DNA from: Aquibaculum sediminis
Lineage (GTDB): Bacteria > Pseudomonadota > Alphaproteobacteria > Kiloniellales > DSM-21159
Direction: 5' to 3'
DNA length: 64,000 nucleotides
NCBI RefSeq assembly: GCF_040712085.1
Contig: NZ_JBFCVK010000007.1
Location: forward strand, 62,001 to 126,000
Shown here: positions 25,861 through 34,501 of the stretch, piece by piece
Layout of the letters: the number at the start of each line of letters is the position of its first letter
How positions within the stretch are numbered: position 1 is the first letter of the stretch
Made by a program: the position numbers and the translations under genes
The notes under the pieces: model-generated
The model's input: only the letters and a program-made list of their open reading frames with translations
What the model was told of the DNA's origin: nothing
The model's database searches: none

Positions 25861-26628
25861 CTAGGGGCAAGCGGCGGCGATGGCCCAAAAATCTTCGGCC
25901 TTGAGGCTCGCGCCGCCCACCAAAGCCCCGTCCACGTCGGCCGTGCCGAGCAGCTCCGCCGCGTTCGCCGGCTTCACGGAACCGCCATAGAGTATGCGCG
26001 TCGCCTGCGCTACTGCTTCGCCGCGCAGGTCCTCTAACACCTTGCGAATCGCCCCGTGCACCTCGGCGACATCCGCAGATGTCGCTGTGAGACCGGTGCC
26101 AATCGCCCAGACCGGCTCATAGGCGAGCACAAGTTCGCTCGACCCGCCAGCGGCCGGGAGCGATTCCCTTACCTGAGTCTCGATGATCTCCAGTGCCCGT
26201 CCGGCATCGCGCTCTTCGCGTGTTTCTCCAACGCAGATGACTGGGGTCAGGCCCGCCGACAGGGCCGCAGCAGCCTTGGCCGCAACCAGTTCACTGCTTT
26301 CGCCATGGTCCTGGCGCCGTTCGGAGTGGCCGACGATCACGAAAGTGCATCCCGTATCCGCCAGCATTTCTGCGCTGGTATCGCCGGTGTGCGCGCCGCT
26401 TTCGGCCGGGTGACAATCCTGACCGCCCAGGGCGATACCGGCATTGCTGACTGTCGAGCGCAAAAGGGGCAGCAGCACGAAGGGCGGGCAAATCAGCAGA
26501 TCGCAGGAGGGCGGCGTGCCGGCCACACCGGCTTCCTCCAGCTTTCCAGCCAGGGCTTCCGCCAGTGACAGGCCATCCCGGCTCAGGCCGTTCATCTTCC
26601 AGTTACCGGCGATCAGCTTGCGCCGCAT
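25861..26628 (-). CDS. tpiA: Triosephosphate isomerase
   Basis: Interconverts dihydroxyacetone phosphate and glyceraldehyde 3-phosphate. The 255-residue barrel starts MRRKLIAGNWKMNG (catalytic Asn and Lys). It has the catalytic histidine in IVGHSERRQ, the catalytic glutamate in AYEPVWAIGTG, and the phosphate loop LYGGSVKPAN. CGAGGAGGGG before the ATG at 26628 decides the start over a frame 10 codons longer. It is divergent from ppiD. Confidence 0.97.
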   Translation of the reverse strand: MRRKLIAGNWKMNGLSRDGLSLAEALAGKLEEAGVAGTPPSCDLLICPPFVLLPLLRSTVSNAGIALGGQDCHPAESGAHTGDTSAEMLADTGCTFVIVGHSERRQDHGESSELVAAKAAAALSAGLTPVICVGETREERDAGRALEIIETQVRESLPAAGGSSELVLAYEPVWAIGTGLTATSADVAEVHGAIRKVLEDLRGEAVAQATRILYGGSVKPANAAELLGTADVDGALVGGASLKAEDFWAIAAACP

Positions 26629-26825
26629 CGGACCCCTCCTCGTGCACCAGTCATCCACACTGCAGACAGCTAGGCTTTAGCATGTGCCGCCCCTAGCTGC
26701 CAGTCGGCACGATGGCACTTGCCGCAAGAGCCTCTGCTATCTGTTGCCCGGAAGCGGCACGCTCCTTAGGATGCCGCGGCACCCGCACTGCAGGCGGAGC
26801 GCGTTACACAGTTGGGCGGAAATTC

Positions 26826-28697
26826 ATGGGCAAGCTGCGCGGCGTCGTCGCCAAGGTATTTCTCTACGCACTCTTCGGGTTGCTGATCCTCAGCTTTGCC
26901 GTCTGGGGCATCGGCGACATGTTCCGGGGACGCACGGCCGCCCCGGTGGTCGCTGAAGTGGGCGAGCAGGAAGTAACCCAGGAGGAGTTCCGGCGCGCCT
27001 TCAGCAGCGAGTACAACCGCTTGCGCCAGATGCTCGGCGGCGACTTCGATATCCAACAGGCACAGGCGCTTGGTCTGCCGCAGCAGATCCTCAGCAACCT
27101 CGTCAATCGACGTCTGTATCAAGCGCACGCCCGGGAACTTGGCCTGACCGTGACCGACGAGCAGGTGCGTCAGGAAATCTTTTCAGTTCCGGCGTTCCAG
27201 AACGAACAGGGCCAGTTCGACCGCTTCCGCTACGAGCAGGCCCTGCGGATGGGACAGCTGACCGAAGCGGATTTGGTGCAAGAACTCCACGACGAGATGC
27301 TGCGCAGCCGCCTGCTCTCGGCTGTGCTCGGTGGCGTCGAAGCCCCCACGGCTCTGGCAGGGGGGCTCTATGCCTATCGCAACGAACGCCGTACTGCCGA
27401 CTATGTCGTGGTCGAGCCGGACGCAGCGGATTCACTCCCCGAGCCGAGCGAGGAGGAACTGCAGGCCCACTACGAGAACCTCGTCGACCAGTTCCAGGCG
27501 CCCGAGTACCGCGAGGTAAGCTGGCTGCACATCGATCCGGCCGCGCTCGTGGATGGTGAGAACTTCCCCGAAGAGGAACTCCGCACGGCCTACGATGAGC
27601 GGATGCATCTCTATAGCGAACCGGAACGCCGCCGCGTCGAGCAGATCCTCCTGGAGGACGAAAGCGAGGCCGAAGCGGCACGGGAACGCCTTGTCTCCGG
27701 CGCAAGCTTCTCCGCCGTGGCGGAGGACATGACCGGCACTGCCCCCATTGATCTGGGCCTGGTGGCGCGCGAGGACATGCCCGAGGCACTGTCCGGTCCG
27801 GTTTTCAGTGCGGGGGAAGGCAACGTCACTGAACCGGTGGAATCAGCCTTTGGCTGGCACCTCATTCGCATCGTCGAGGTCGAGGAGGAAAGCGTACGCC
27901 CCTTCGAGGAAGTGCAAGACGAACTCGCCGTCGAGCTAAGCGAGCACGAGGCGATCGAAAGCGCCATTGCCCTCGCGAACCGGCTCGACGACCTCCTGGC
28001 GGCGGGCGCGGCGATCGAGGAAGCGGCGGCCGACCTAAATCTGCGACTGCAAGAGGCAGACGCCATCGACCGCTCGGGCGAAGACCGTCAGGGCGAGAGC
28101 GTCGAAGACCTGCCGGCACGTGAGCGCTTCATCGAGACCGTCTTCTCGACCCAGGCCGGGGACACCAGCCTGCTGGTGGAAACCGAGGCCGGCGGCTATT
28201 TCGTGCTCAGAGTGGACGGCATCATTCCGCCGGCCGCACGGCCCTTCGAGGAGGTCCGCGAGGATGTGCTCGCCAACTGGCAGGTGCAGGAACGTGAAGC
28301 CCTTGCCTTCGAACGAGCCGATGAGCTGGCCGAGCGCCTGCACAACGGCGAGTCGCTGAGTGCACTTGCGGAAGCCGAAGGGCTCGAGCTACAGAGCACG
28401 CCGGACGTGCAGCGGCAGGGCCGCGACCCCTCTCCGGAACTGATCGAGCAGCTGTTCGAGGCCAACGTGGGTGAGGTAATCGTCGCTTCCGGGCCGGAAT
28501 GGCCCCTGCTCGCGGTGTTGGAAAGCATCGAGAGTGCCGATCCCGAAACGGCGGAACAGGCCCTGTCAGAACTCCGGCAGGACACCAGCGGTCGCCTACG
28601 CCAAGACATGGAGCAGTCCTTCCGACTGGCGCTCGAGGCCGAATACGGGGTGACCTTCAATCAGCGGCGTATCGACGACGTCCTTCTGGAATTCTGA
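26826..28697 (+). CDS. ppiD: PpiD-type periplasmic peptidyl-prolyl isomerase/chaperone
   Basis: A membrane-anchored periplasmic folding factor of 623 residues. The cytoplasmic start MGKLRGVVAKVF is followed by one transmembrane helix (about 12-32). A SurA-like N-terminal chaperone region follows (for example EEFRRAFSSEYNRLRQML), and then a parvulin domain near residues 250-355 with VFSAGEGNVTEPVESAFGWH. The rest is a C-terminal helical part rich in Glu and Asp. The upstream 38-codon extension lacks a membrane protein N-terminus and is discarded. The stop lies four bases before trpE, so the two are probably cotranscribed. Confidence 0.9.
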   Translation: MGKLRGVVAKVFLYALFGLLILSFAVWGIGDMFRGRTAAPVVAEVGEQEVTQEEFRRAFSSEYNRLRQMLGGDFDIQQAQALGLPQQILSNLVNRRLYQAHARELGLTVTDEQVRQEIFSVPAFQNEQGQFDRFRYEQALRMGQLTEADLVQELHDEMLRSRLLSAVLGGVEAPTALAGGLYAYRNERRTADYVVVEPDAADSLPEPSEEELQAHYENLVDQFQAPEYREVSWLHIDPAALVDGENFPEEELRTAYDERMHLYSEPERRRVEQILLEDESEAEAARERLVSGASFSAVAEDMTGTAPIDLGLVAREDMPEALSGPVFSAGEGNVTEPVESAFGWHLIRIVEVEEESVRPFEEVQDELAVELSEHEAIESAIALANRLDDLLAAGAAIEEAAADLNLRLQEADAIDRSGEDRQGESVEDLPARERFIETVFSTQAGDTSLLVETEAGGYFVLRVDGIIPPAARPFEEVREDVLANWQVQEREALAFERADELAERLHNGESLSALAEAEGLELQSTPDVQRQGRDPSPELIEQLFEANVGEVIVASGPEWPLLAVLESIESADPETAEQALSELRQDTSGRLRQDMEQSFRLALEAEYGVTFNQRRIDDVLLEF

Positions 28698-28701
28698 ACC
28701 C

Positions 28702-30207
28702 GTGCAGATTCATCCTGATTTCGAGAGCTTTCGCGCAGCCTACAATGCCGGAAAGCCGCAGGTCGTCTGGACCACGCTCGTTGCCGACCTCGAAACACCG
28801 GTTTCCGCTTTCCTGAAACTGGCGGAGGGGCAGCCCTTCTCCTTCCTGTTCGAATCGGTTGAGGGCGGCACGACCATTGCCCGCTACTCCTTCATCACCT
28901 TGAAGCCCGATCTGGTCTGGCGCTGCCGCGGCACAACGAGCGAGATCAACCGCCGGGCGCGCGTGCAGCCCGATGCCTTCGAGACACAAAGCGGTCACCC
29001 GCTGGAGAATCTGCGCACGCTGTCGCGCGAATGCCGTGTGGAAATCCCGGCACACCTGCCACCGATGGCGGCCGGACTGATCGGCTATGCCGGCTACGAC
29101 ATGGTGCGCCTGATGGAGCGCCTGCCGGAGAAGAACCCGGACGTGCTCGGCGTGCCAGACAGCATCTTTGTCCGACCGACAGTCACGGCCATCTTCGACC
29201 GCGTCGAAGACCTGGTGACCGTGGTCTCGCCGGTCTGGCCCGACGGAGAACGTTCGGCCCAAGCGGCCTACGACTTGGCCTGCGAGCGCCTTTCGGAAGT
29301 CACAGCGGACTTCGAGCGCTCCCTGCCCTATCGCCGGGAGCGGCACGAAGACGCCGGTGAACTGCCGGATCCCAGCTCCAATCTCAGCCCCGAGCGCTTT
29401 CACGAGATGGTGCAGCAGGCAAAGGATTATATTGCCGCCGGTGACATCTATCAGGTCGTCCTCGCCCAGCGCTTTTCCGTGCCCTTCACGCTGCCGCCCT
29501 TCCAGCTTTACCGCGCTTTGCGGCGCCTAAACCCTTCGCCTTTCCTCTTCTATCTGGATTTCGGCGATTTCTCTGTGGTCGGCTCATCGCCGGAAGTGCT
29601 GGTCCGTCTGCGCGATGGCGTGGTCACCATTCGGCCCCTGGCGGGCACCCGTAAACGCGGGGCGACGCCGGACGAGGACCGCGCACTGGCCGAGGAGCTC
29701 CTGGCCGACCCCAAGGAGCGTGCCGAGCACCTCATGCTGCTCGACCTTGGGCGCAACGACGTTGGCCGCGTGTCCCAGGTGGGCAGCGTCCGCGTGACGG
29801 AGCAGTTCGTGGTCGAACGCTACAGCCACGTCATGCACATCTCCTCCAATGTCGACGGCCGTATAGACCCGCGCTATGATGCGATCGACGCACTGGTAGC
29901 GGGCTTTCCTGCGGGAACGGTGTCCGGCGCGCCCAAGGTTCGGGCGATGGAGATCATCGAGGAATTGGAACCCGACCGCCGGGCAACCTATGCCGGTGCG
30001 TTTGGTTATCTCGGTGCCAACGGTGACATGGATACCTGTATCGGACTGCGCACGGCGCTGGTGAAGGACGGCATGCTGCACATCCAGGCGGGTGCCGGCA
30101 TCGTGGCCGACAGTGATCCGGAGAGCGAGCACCAGGAATGCCGCAACAAGGCCCGCGCCCTGATCCGCGCCGCCGAGGAAGCGGTGCGATTTGCCCGGCG
30201 GGGATGA
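28702..30207 (+). CDS. trpE: Anthranilate synthase component I
   Basis: Chorismate-binding subunit that makes anthranilate with ammonia supplied by TrpG. The N-terminal domain includes PFSFLFESVEGGTTIARYSF, corresponding to the tryptophan feedback region around LLES in other TrpE proteins. The chorismate-binding core has DIYQVVLAQRFSVPF, GSSPEVLVRL, LAGTRKRG, LLDLGRNDVGRV and a C-terminal QAGAGIVADSDPESEH. The 501 residues are normal. It starts with GTG. In many alphaproteobacteria trpG follows directly; here four other genes intervene. Confidence 0.96.
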   Translation: MQIHPDFESFRAAYNAGKPQVVWTTLVADLETPVSAFLKLAEGQPFSFLFESVEGGTTIARYSFITLKPDLVWRCRGTTSEINRRARVQPDAFETQSGHPLENLRTLSRECRVEIPAHLPPMAAGLIGYAGYDMVRLMERLPEKNPDVLGVPDSIFVRPTVTAIFDRVEDLVTVVSPVWPDGERSAQAAYDLACERLSEVTADFERSLPYRRERHEDAGELPDPSSNLSPERFHEMVQQAKDYIAAGDIYQVVLAQRFSVPFTLPPFQLYRALRRLNPSPFLFYLDFGDFSVVGSSPEVLVRLRDGVVTIRPLAGTRKRGATPDEDRALAEELLADPKERAEHLMLLDLGRNDVGRVSQVGSVRVTEQFVVERYSHVMHISSNVDGRIDPRYDAIDALVAGFPAGTVSGAPKVRAMEIIEELEPDRRATYAGAFGYLGANGDMDTCIGLRTALVKDGMLHIQAGAGIVADSDPESEHQECRNKARALIRAAEEAVRFARRG

Positions 30208-30271
30208 CCTCATCCTGTCCCGCCGCCGGGCCGACAGGTCATCGAGGGTGATTCAACAGGGCTTCCGAAAC

Positions 30272-31285
30272 ATGGCCGACGCGCTGCAACACCCACCGCT
30301 CACCCGTAACGCCGAGGGCGCGCTGCGCCGGGTGGGGGTGGAGATCGAGTTTGCCGGTCTTGATGCGCTCCAGGCGGCCAACTGCGTGCGCGAGCTGTTC
30401 GGTGGCCGCCTGGTCGAGCATGACCCCTACAGCTTTCAGGTCGAAGACACCTGCTACGGCGACTTCGAATGCAAGCTGGACAGCCATCACGTCCACACGA
30501 CCGAGGAGGACAGCCGCAGCCTCAAGGACTTGCTGTTCGGGCTGGTGGACGACCGCCAGGCCCAGGATCTGGCGCGCAAGGCCGGGAGCTTCTTTGGCGA
30601 TATCACCCGCTATTGGCTGCCGGTCGAGATCGTCGCCCCACCGGTGGCCTACACTGAAATGCCGGCTTTCGATCGCCTGGCCGACGCGCTCACCGAGGCC
30701 GGGGCGGAAGGCACACAGGAATCGGTGATCTACGGCTTCGGGATGCAGTTCAACCCCGAGGTGGCCTCCTTCGAGGCCGAGTACCTGCGACGCCATATCC
30801 AAGCCTACTGCCTGGCATCGGAGTGGCTGCGGGCCAGCATCGAGGTTGACATGACCCGGCGCCTTTTGCCCTTTGTCGACCGCTTTCCCAACGCGTACCT
30901 GCGCCTCATCCTGAAGGAGGACTACGCACCGGAGCTGGGCGAACTGATCGATGATTTCCTGGAGCACAACCCGACGCGCAACCGGGAACTCGACCTGCTG
31001 CCGCTCTTCCGTTTTCTCGATGAGAAGCGCATAGCCGACGTGGTCGACATGACCCTGGTGAAGGCACGCCCCACTTTCCATTATCGTCTGCCGAACGCAT
31101 CGCTCGGCATGGAGGGTTGGTCCGTGGTGCAGGAGTGGAACCGCTGGGTGGCTGTGGAGCGACTGGCAGCCGATTGCGAGCGTCTGCGCGCCACGATGCA
31201 GGCCTGGCACGAAAACGATAACAAGCTGATCTCCGATGACTGGGCGAAGCTGTCCCGGCGTTGGATGGAGAACGGCGGCTCTTGA
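30272..31285 (+). CDS. Amidoligase-family enzyme (glutamine synthetase-like ligase fold)
   Basis: A 337-residue protein of the amidoligase family, predicted ATP-dependent ligases that join carboxyl and amino groups. Visible family features are VGVEIEFAGLDALQAANCV near the start (the EIE metal/ATP motif) and DFECKLDSHHV, followed by VEIVAPPV and a long helical C-terminus. I chose the ATG giving MADALQHPP; a GTG 23 bases upstream is possible. The stop overlaps the start of the next gene (TTGA), which encodes a class I glutamine amidotransferase. These two families commonly occur as a pair, thought to make and trim an unknown gamma-glutamyl-like or peptide conjugate. Confidence 0.82.
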   Translation: MADALQHPPLTRNAEGALRRVGVEIEFAGLDALQAANCVRELFGGRLVEHDPYSFQVEDTCYGDFECKLDSHHVHTTEEDSRSLKDLLFGLVDDRQAQDLARKAGSFFGDITRYWLPVEIVAPPVAYTEMPAFDRLADALTEAGAEGTQESVIYGFGMQFNPEVASFEAEYLRRHIQAYCLASEWLRASIEVDMTRRLLPFVDRFPNAYLRLILKEDYAPELGELIDDFLEHNPTRNRELDLLPLFRFLDEKRIADVVDMTLVKARPTFHYRLPNASLGMEGWSVVQEWNRWVAVERLAADCERLRATMQAWHENDNKLISDDWAKLSRRWMENGGS

Positions 31286-31956
31286 GAGCACCGCTGATAG
31301 CCGTCACGAGTTCCCGCCGTCGCGCCCTCTTCACGGCCGTGATGAACCGCATTGCCCTGCTGCGGGCCGGCGCCCGCAGTGTGCGGGTCTATCCCGGCAA
31401 GCGGGTCGACCTCAGTGCGGTGGATGGCTTGCTGATCGGGGGCGGCGACGATATCGATGTGCGGCTCTATGACCAGGATCTCATCCTGGAAACCCGCCTC
31501 GACCCCGAACGCGACGCCCTGGAGATGGAAGCCCTGGCTCTGGCCGAGGAGCGCAAACTTCCCGTGCTGGGCATCTGCCGCGGCGCGCAGATCATGAACG
31601 TCTACTATGGCGGCAGCCTGCTGCCCGACATTCACGCGCTCTTCGAGGATCTGCCGCGCATGCGCACGGCCCTGCCCCGGAAGTGGATCAACCTGCGCAT
31701 CGACAGCCGGCTGCATGGCATCCTGGGCCGCGAGCGGCTGAAGGTGAATTCCCTGCACCATCAGGCCGTGGACCGGCTCGGTCGCGATCTGCGGGCCATC
31801 GCCCGTGACGATTCCGGCATCGTGCAGGCCATCGAGAACGACAACCACCCCTTTCTCATCGGCGTGCAGTGGCACCCCGAACTGATGCCCTTTCACCGCG
31901 GCCAGCAGGAACTCTTTCGGCGGCTCGTTGCGGCGGCTCGGGGGCCCTCGGGATGA
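31282..31956 (+). CDS. Class I glutamine amidotransferase/gamma-glutamyl hydrolase-like protein (peptidase C26)
   Basis: A 224-residue protein of the PuuD-like family. The nucleophile elbow is VLGICRGAQIMN (C99 from the TTG start), and the catalytic His-Glu pair is in GVQWHPELMPF. LLIGGGDDIDVRLYDQ matches the family's GGxDxxPxxY region in altered form. The likely start is a TTG overlapping the amidoligase stop; a second TTG lies seven codons upstream. No synthetase domain is fused, so hydrolysis of a gamma-glutamyl bond is more likely than amide transfer. It is coupled to the amidoligase before it and to the membrane protein after it (ATGA). Confidence 0.85.
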   Translation: MRAPLIAVTSSRRRALFTAVMNRIALLRAGARSVRVYPGKRVDLSAVDGLLIGGGDDIDVRLYDQDLILETRLDPERDALEMEALALAEERKLPVLGICRGAQIMNVYYGGSLLPDIHALFEDLPRMRTALPRKWINLRIDSRLHGILGRERLKVNSLHHQAVDRLGRDLRAIARDDSGIVQAIENDNHPFLIGVQWHPELMPFHRGQQELFRRLVAAARGPSG

Positions 31957-32771
31957 CCCAGCCGGAGAGCGAAGGCGGCCAGGCCGCGCCAAGCGCGGCT
32001 CGAAACCTGCAGCGCCTGCGTCAGGCCATGGTGCTGTTGATCCTGGCGGGCGTGCTGGGTGCCTGGTTCTTCTTCGACCTTGGGGACTGGCTCAGTTTCG
32101 AGCAGTTGGCCGAGCGCAGCCAAGACGCACGCGCGGCGCTCGACGCGCGCCCCGTGAAGATCACGGCCCTGTTTCTCATTTCATTGGTCCTGGTCACCCT
32201 CTTTTGCATTCCGGCGGTGGCGATCCTGCAGATCTTCTCCGGATTCCTCTTCGGTCCGCTGGCGGGAACGCTGCTGTCCGTCCTGGCCCAGACGCTGGGC
32301 GGCGCCCTGGCCTTCCTGATCGCCGGTCATACCTTCCGCGAGAGCTTCGCCCGCCTGATCGGGCCCTATCTCCGGGGGCTCGAGGCTGGGTTTCAAGCCA
32401 ATGCCTTCACCTACATCGTCACTTTGCGCATGACGCCCGTGATGCCCTACTGGGTGGTCAACATCGCACCCAGCCTGCTCGGCGTGCGTTTTCGTCCCTT
32501 CGTGCTTGGGACGCTTATTGGCGCGATCCCGCTAACCTTCGTCTATGCCACGTTCGGAGCCGGCCTGGGAGAGGTCATCGATGCTGGGGGCACGCCGGAG
32601 CTGGCAGATCTCTTGACCCCCAAGGCCATCGCCCTCGTTTGCGTGGCCCTGCTGTTTGCGCTGGCGCCCATGCTGCTGCGGCGCCTGATGGGACGGAAGA
32701 TCAACCCGCGCCCGGAACCGCTATCAGACGGGGAGGAATCTCCTCAGACTCCACACGAACCACCGCGCTGA
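31953..32771 (+). CDS. TVP38/TMEM64 (DedA-like, VTT domain) membrane protein
   Basis: An integral membrane protein of 272 residues. An N-terminal helix (AMVLLILAGVLGAWFFF) is followed by ITALFLISLVLVTLFCIPAV and the VTT-domain core with IFSGFLFGPLAGTLLSVLAQ and LRMTPVMPYWVVNIAPSLLG. Relatives are proposed lipid or small-molecule transporters; the function here is unknown. The ATG overlaps the stop of the amidotransferase gene (ATGA), so it belongs to the same three-gene unit. Its 3' end overlaps the convergent deacetylase gene by 71 bases. Confidence 0.85.
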   Translation: MTQPESEGGQAAPSAARNLQRLRQAMVLLILAGVLGAWFFFDLGDWLSFEQLAERSQDARAALDARPVKITALFLISLVLVTLFCIPAVAILQIFSGFLFGPLAGTLLSVLAQTLGGALAFLIAGHTFRESFARLIGPYLRGLEAGFQANAFTYIVTLRMTPVMPYWVVNIAPSLLGVRFRPFVLGTLIGAIPLTFVYATFGAGLGEVIDAGGTPELADLLTPKAIALVCVALLFALAPMLLRRLMGRKINPRPEPLSDGEESPQTPHEPPR

Positions 32772-33711
32772 CAGGGACAAGCTGGAAGCCCTTCTCCGAC
32801 AGGCCCGGAAGCCATGCGGCGAGGGCGTCCAGCGTCTCGGCATAGGGATGGCCGATGGCTATGGCGACGCCGTCACGGCGCGCGATGCTTTCGGTCTCTG
32901 CAAGCTGCTGCCGGATGAAGTCGCGCGAGACCTCGTGGTCGAGGAACACGTGACGCTCGGCCAGCGGCACCCCAAGCTCCTCCGCCAACACGGGTCCCTT
33001 CGTCTCGGCCGAGGTGCGGGAATCGAGAAACAGCAGCCCCCGCCGGCGCAACTCGGCCATGACCAGCCGCATCCCCGGTTCGTCGGCGGTGAAGGCGCTG
33101 CCCATGTGGTTGTTGACTCCGACATAGCCCTCGAGCCGGTCGAGGCTCCAGCGCAGGTTGGCGCGCTGCTTTGCCTGGGCATCGGACAGCAGGAGCGCCC
33201 TTGGTCCCGGATCGAGATGATTCGAGGGTTCCATGGGCAGATGGAGCATCACCTCGTGTCCCGCTGCCCGTGCGCCCTGGCTCAAACCAGCCAGGCCATC
33301 GGCGTAGGTCATGAAGGACAGGGTCAGCGGACCCGGTAGAGCCACGGTTCGACGCGTTGCCGGGCGATTCAGCCCCAGGTCATCGATCACCACCACGATG
33401 CGCGGCCGCCCTTCAGCCGCCGCCACGGGCACACCGTGCTCCTGCCAGGCCGCTGGTTCCCGAAGCGTCGGCGGTCTTGGGAAGCCGAAGGACGCCGGTG
33501 CTTCCGGCGGCGACGGCATGCGTGCCAGCGGTGTCGGCTGCAAGGGATCGGGCGGAGGCAAAGCCAGGACCGTGCGTTCAGCTGCAAGGACCGGTGCCAA
33601 CGGCTTGGCCGCTTCCCGCTCACCGCCGGCCAGGGCACCCAATGCAGCGCCCAGACACGCCAGACCCAGGATCGCACCGCGCACGACGCCCTTCGGTACT
33701 CTGATGGGCAT
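32701..33711 (-). CDS. Divergent polysaccharide deacetylase family protein (YibQ-like)
   Basis: A 336-residue protein with an N-terminal membrane anchor or signal (GVVRGAILGLACLGAALGAL) and a Pro-rich linker of about 60 residues. A divergent NodB-like domain follows, with RIVVVIDDLGLN, SFMTYADGLAGL, HEVMLHLPMEP, VGVNNHMGSAFTAD and FLDSRTS. This family is periplasmic, and its enzymatic activity is not firmly established. GGAGGCGG before ATG 33711 decides the start; a longer frame runs into an Arg-rich leader. It is the only minus-strand gene between trpE and moeA and is divergent from trpG. Confidence 0.83.
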   Translation of the reverse strand: MPIRVPKGVVRGAILGLACLGAALGALAGGEREAAKPLAPVLAAERTVLALPPPDPLQPTPLARMPSPPEAPASFGFPRPPTLREPAAWQEHGVPVAAAEGRPRIVVVIDDLGLNRPATRRTVALPGPLTLSFMTYADGLAGLSQGARAAGHEVMLHLPMEPSNHLDPGPRALLLSDAQAKQRANLRWSLDRLEGYVGVNNHMGSAFTADEPGMRLVMAELRRRGLLFLDSRTSAETKGPVLAEELGVPLAERHVFLDHEVSRDFIRQQLAETESIARRDGVAIAIGHPYAETLDALAAWLPGLSEKGFQLVPVSAVVRVESEEIPPRLIAVPGAG

Positions 33712-33904
33712 GAAAAAATCCGCCTCCAGCACCTGCCCCGCCAACGAGGCTCTCGGCCCAGTGTAGCAGACTTGGTCTCCGACTGGCTCGCCTCCTCTGC
33801 GTCGGGACCTGCTCTTGTGCTGGCGCTTTCTCGCCCTTCGCTGGGTTGCTATAAAGGCCTGCCAGCTCGCGACCCCCGTCGCGACACCGTCAATGGACCG
33901 TTTC

Positions 33905-34480
33905 ATGATCCTGCTGATCGACAACTACGACAGCTTTACCTGGAATCTCTACCACTATCTCGGCGAACTGGGTGCCGAAGTGGTGGTCCATCGCAATGAT
34001 GCCCTGACCGCAGCCGAGGCGCTGGCGCTGGCGCCGGAAGCCATCGTTCTGTCCCCGGGTCCCTGCGATCCAGACCGGGCGGGAATCTGCCTGGAGCTGA
34101 TCGCACTGGCCGCCGGGAAGGTTCCGCTCATGGGGGTTTGTCTGGGACATCAGTCCATCGGCCAGGCACTTGGCGGACGCGTCATCAGGGCGCCACAGCC
34201 GCTCCACGGCAAGATGAGCCGCATCTCCCACAGTGGACAGGGCATCTTCGCCGGCCTGCCCTCGCCGATGCAGGTGACGCGCTACCACTCGCTGACCGTG
34301 GAGCAGGACAGCCTGCCGGATGTGCTGGAGGTGACTGCCAGAACGGCTGATGGCGTCATCATGGGCCTCCAGCACCGTGAACTTCCGATCCACGGCGTCC
34401 AGTTTCACCCCGAGTCCATTGCTTCGGAACACGGCCATCAGCTCCTGCGGAATTTCCTCACGCTGGCCGGCCGGGCCTGA
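33905..34480 (+). CDS. trpG: Anthranilate synthase component II (glutamine amidotransferase)
   Basis: Supplies ammonia to TrpE. The 191 residues start MILLIDNYDSFTWNLYHYLG, the family's typical N-terminus. They include LSPGPCDPDRAG, the nucleophile in LMGVCLGHQSIGQALGG and the His-Glu pair in GVQFHPESIASEHG. An in-frame ATG four codons upstream is possible. It heads the trpGDC-moaC-moeA operon on the far side of the insertion that separates it from trpE. Confidence 0.96.
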   Translation: MILLIDNYDSFTWNLYHYLGELGAEVVVHRNDALTAAEALALAPEAIVLSPGPCDPDRAGICLELIALAAGKVPLMGVCLGHQSIGQALGGRVIRAPQPLHGKMSRISHSGQGIFAGLPSPMQVTRYHSLTVEQDSLPDVLEVTARTADGVIMGLQHRELPIHGVQFHPESIASEHGHQLLRNFLTLAGRA

Positions 34481-34501
34481 CAAGAAGCCAAGGAAGAAGC
34501 C

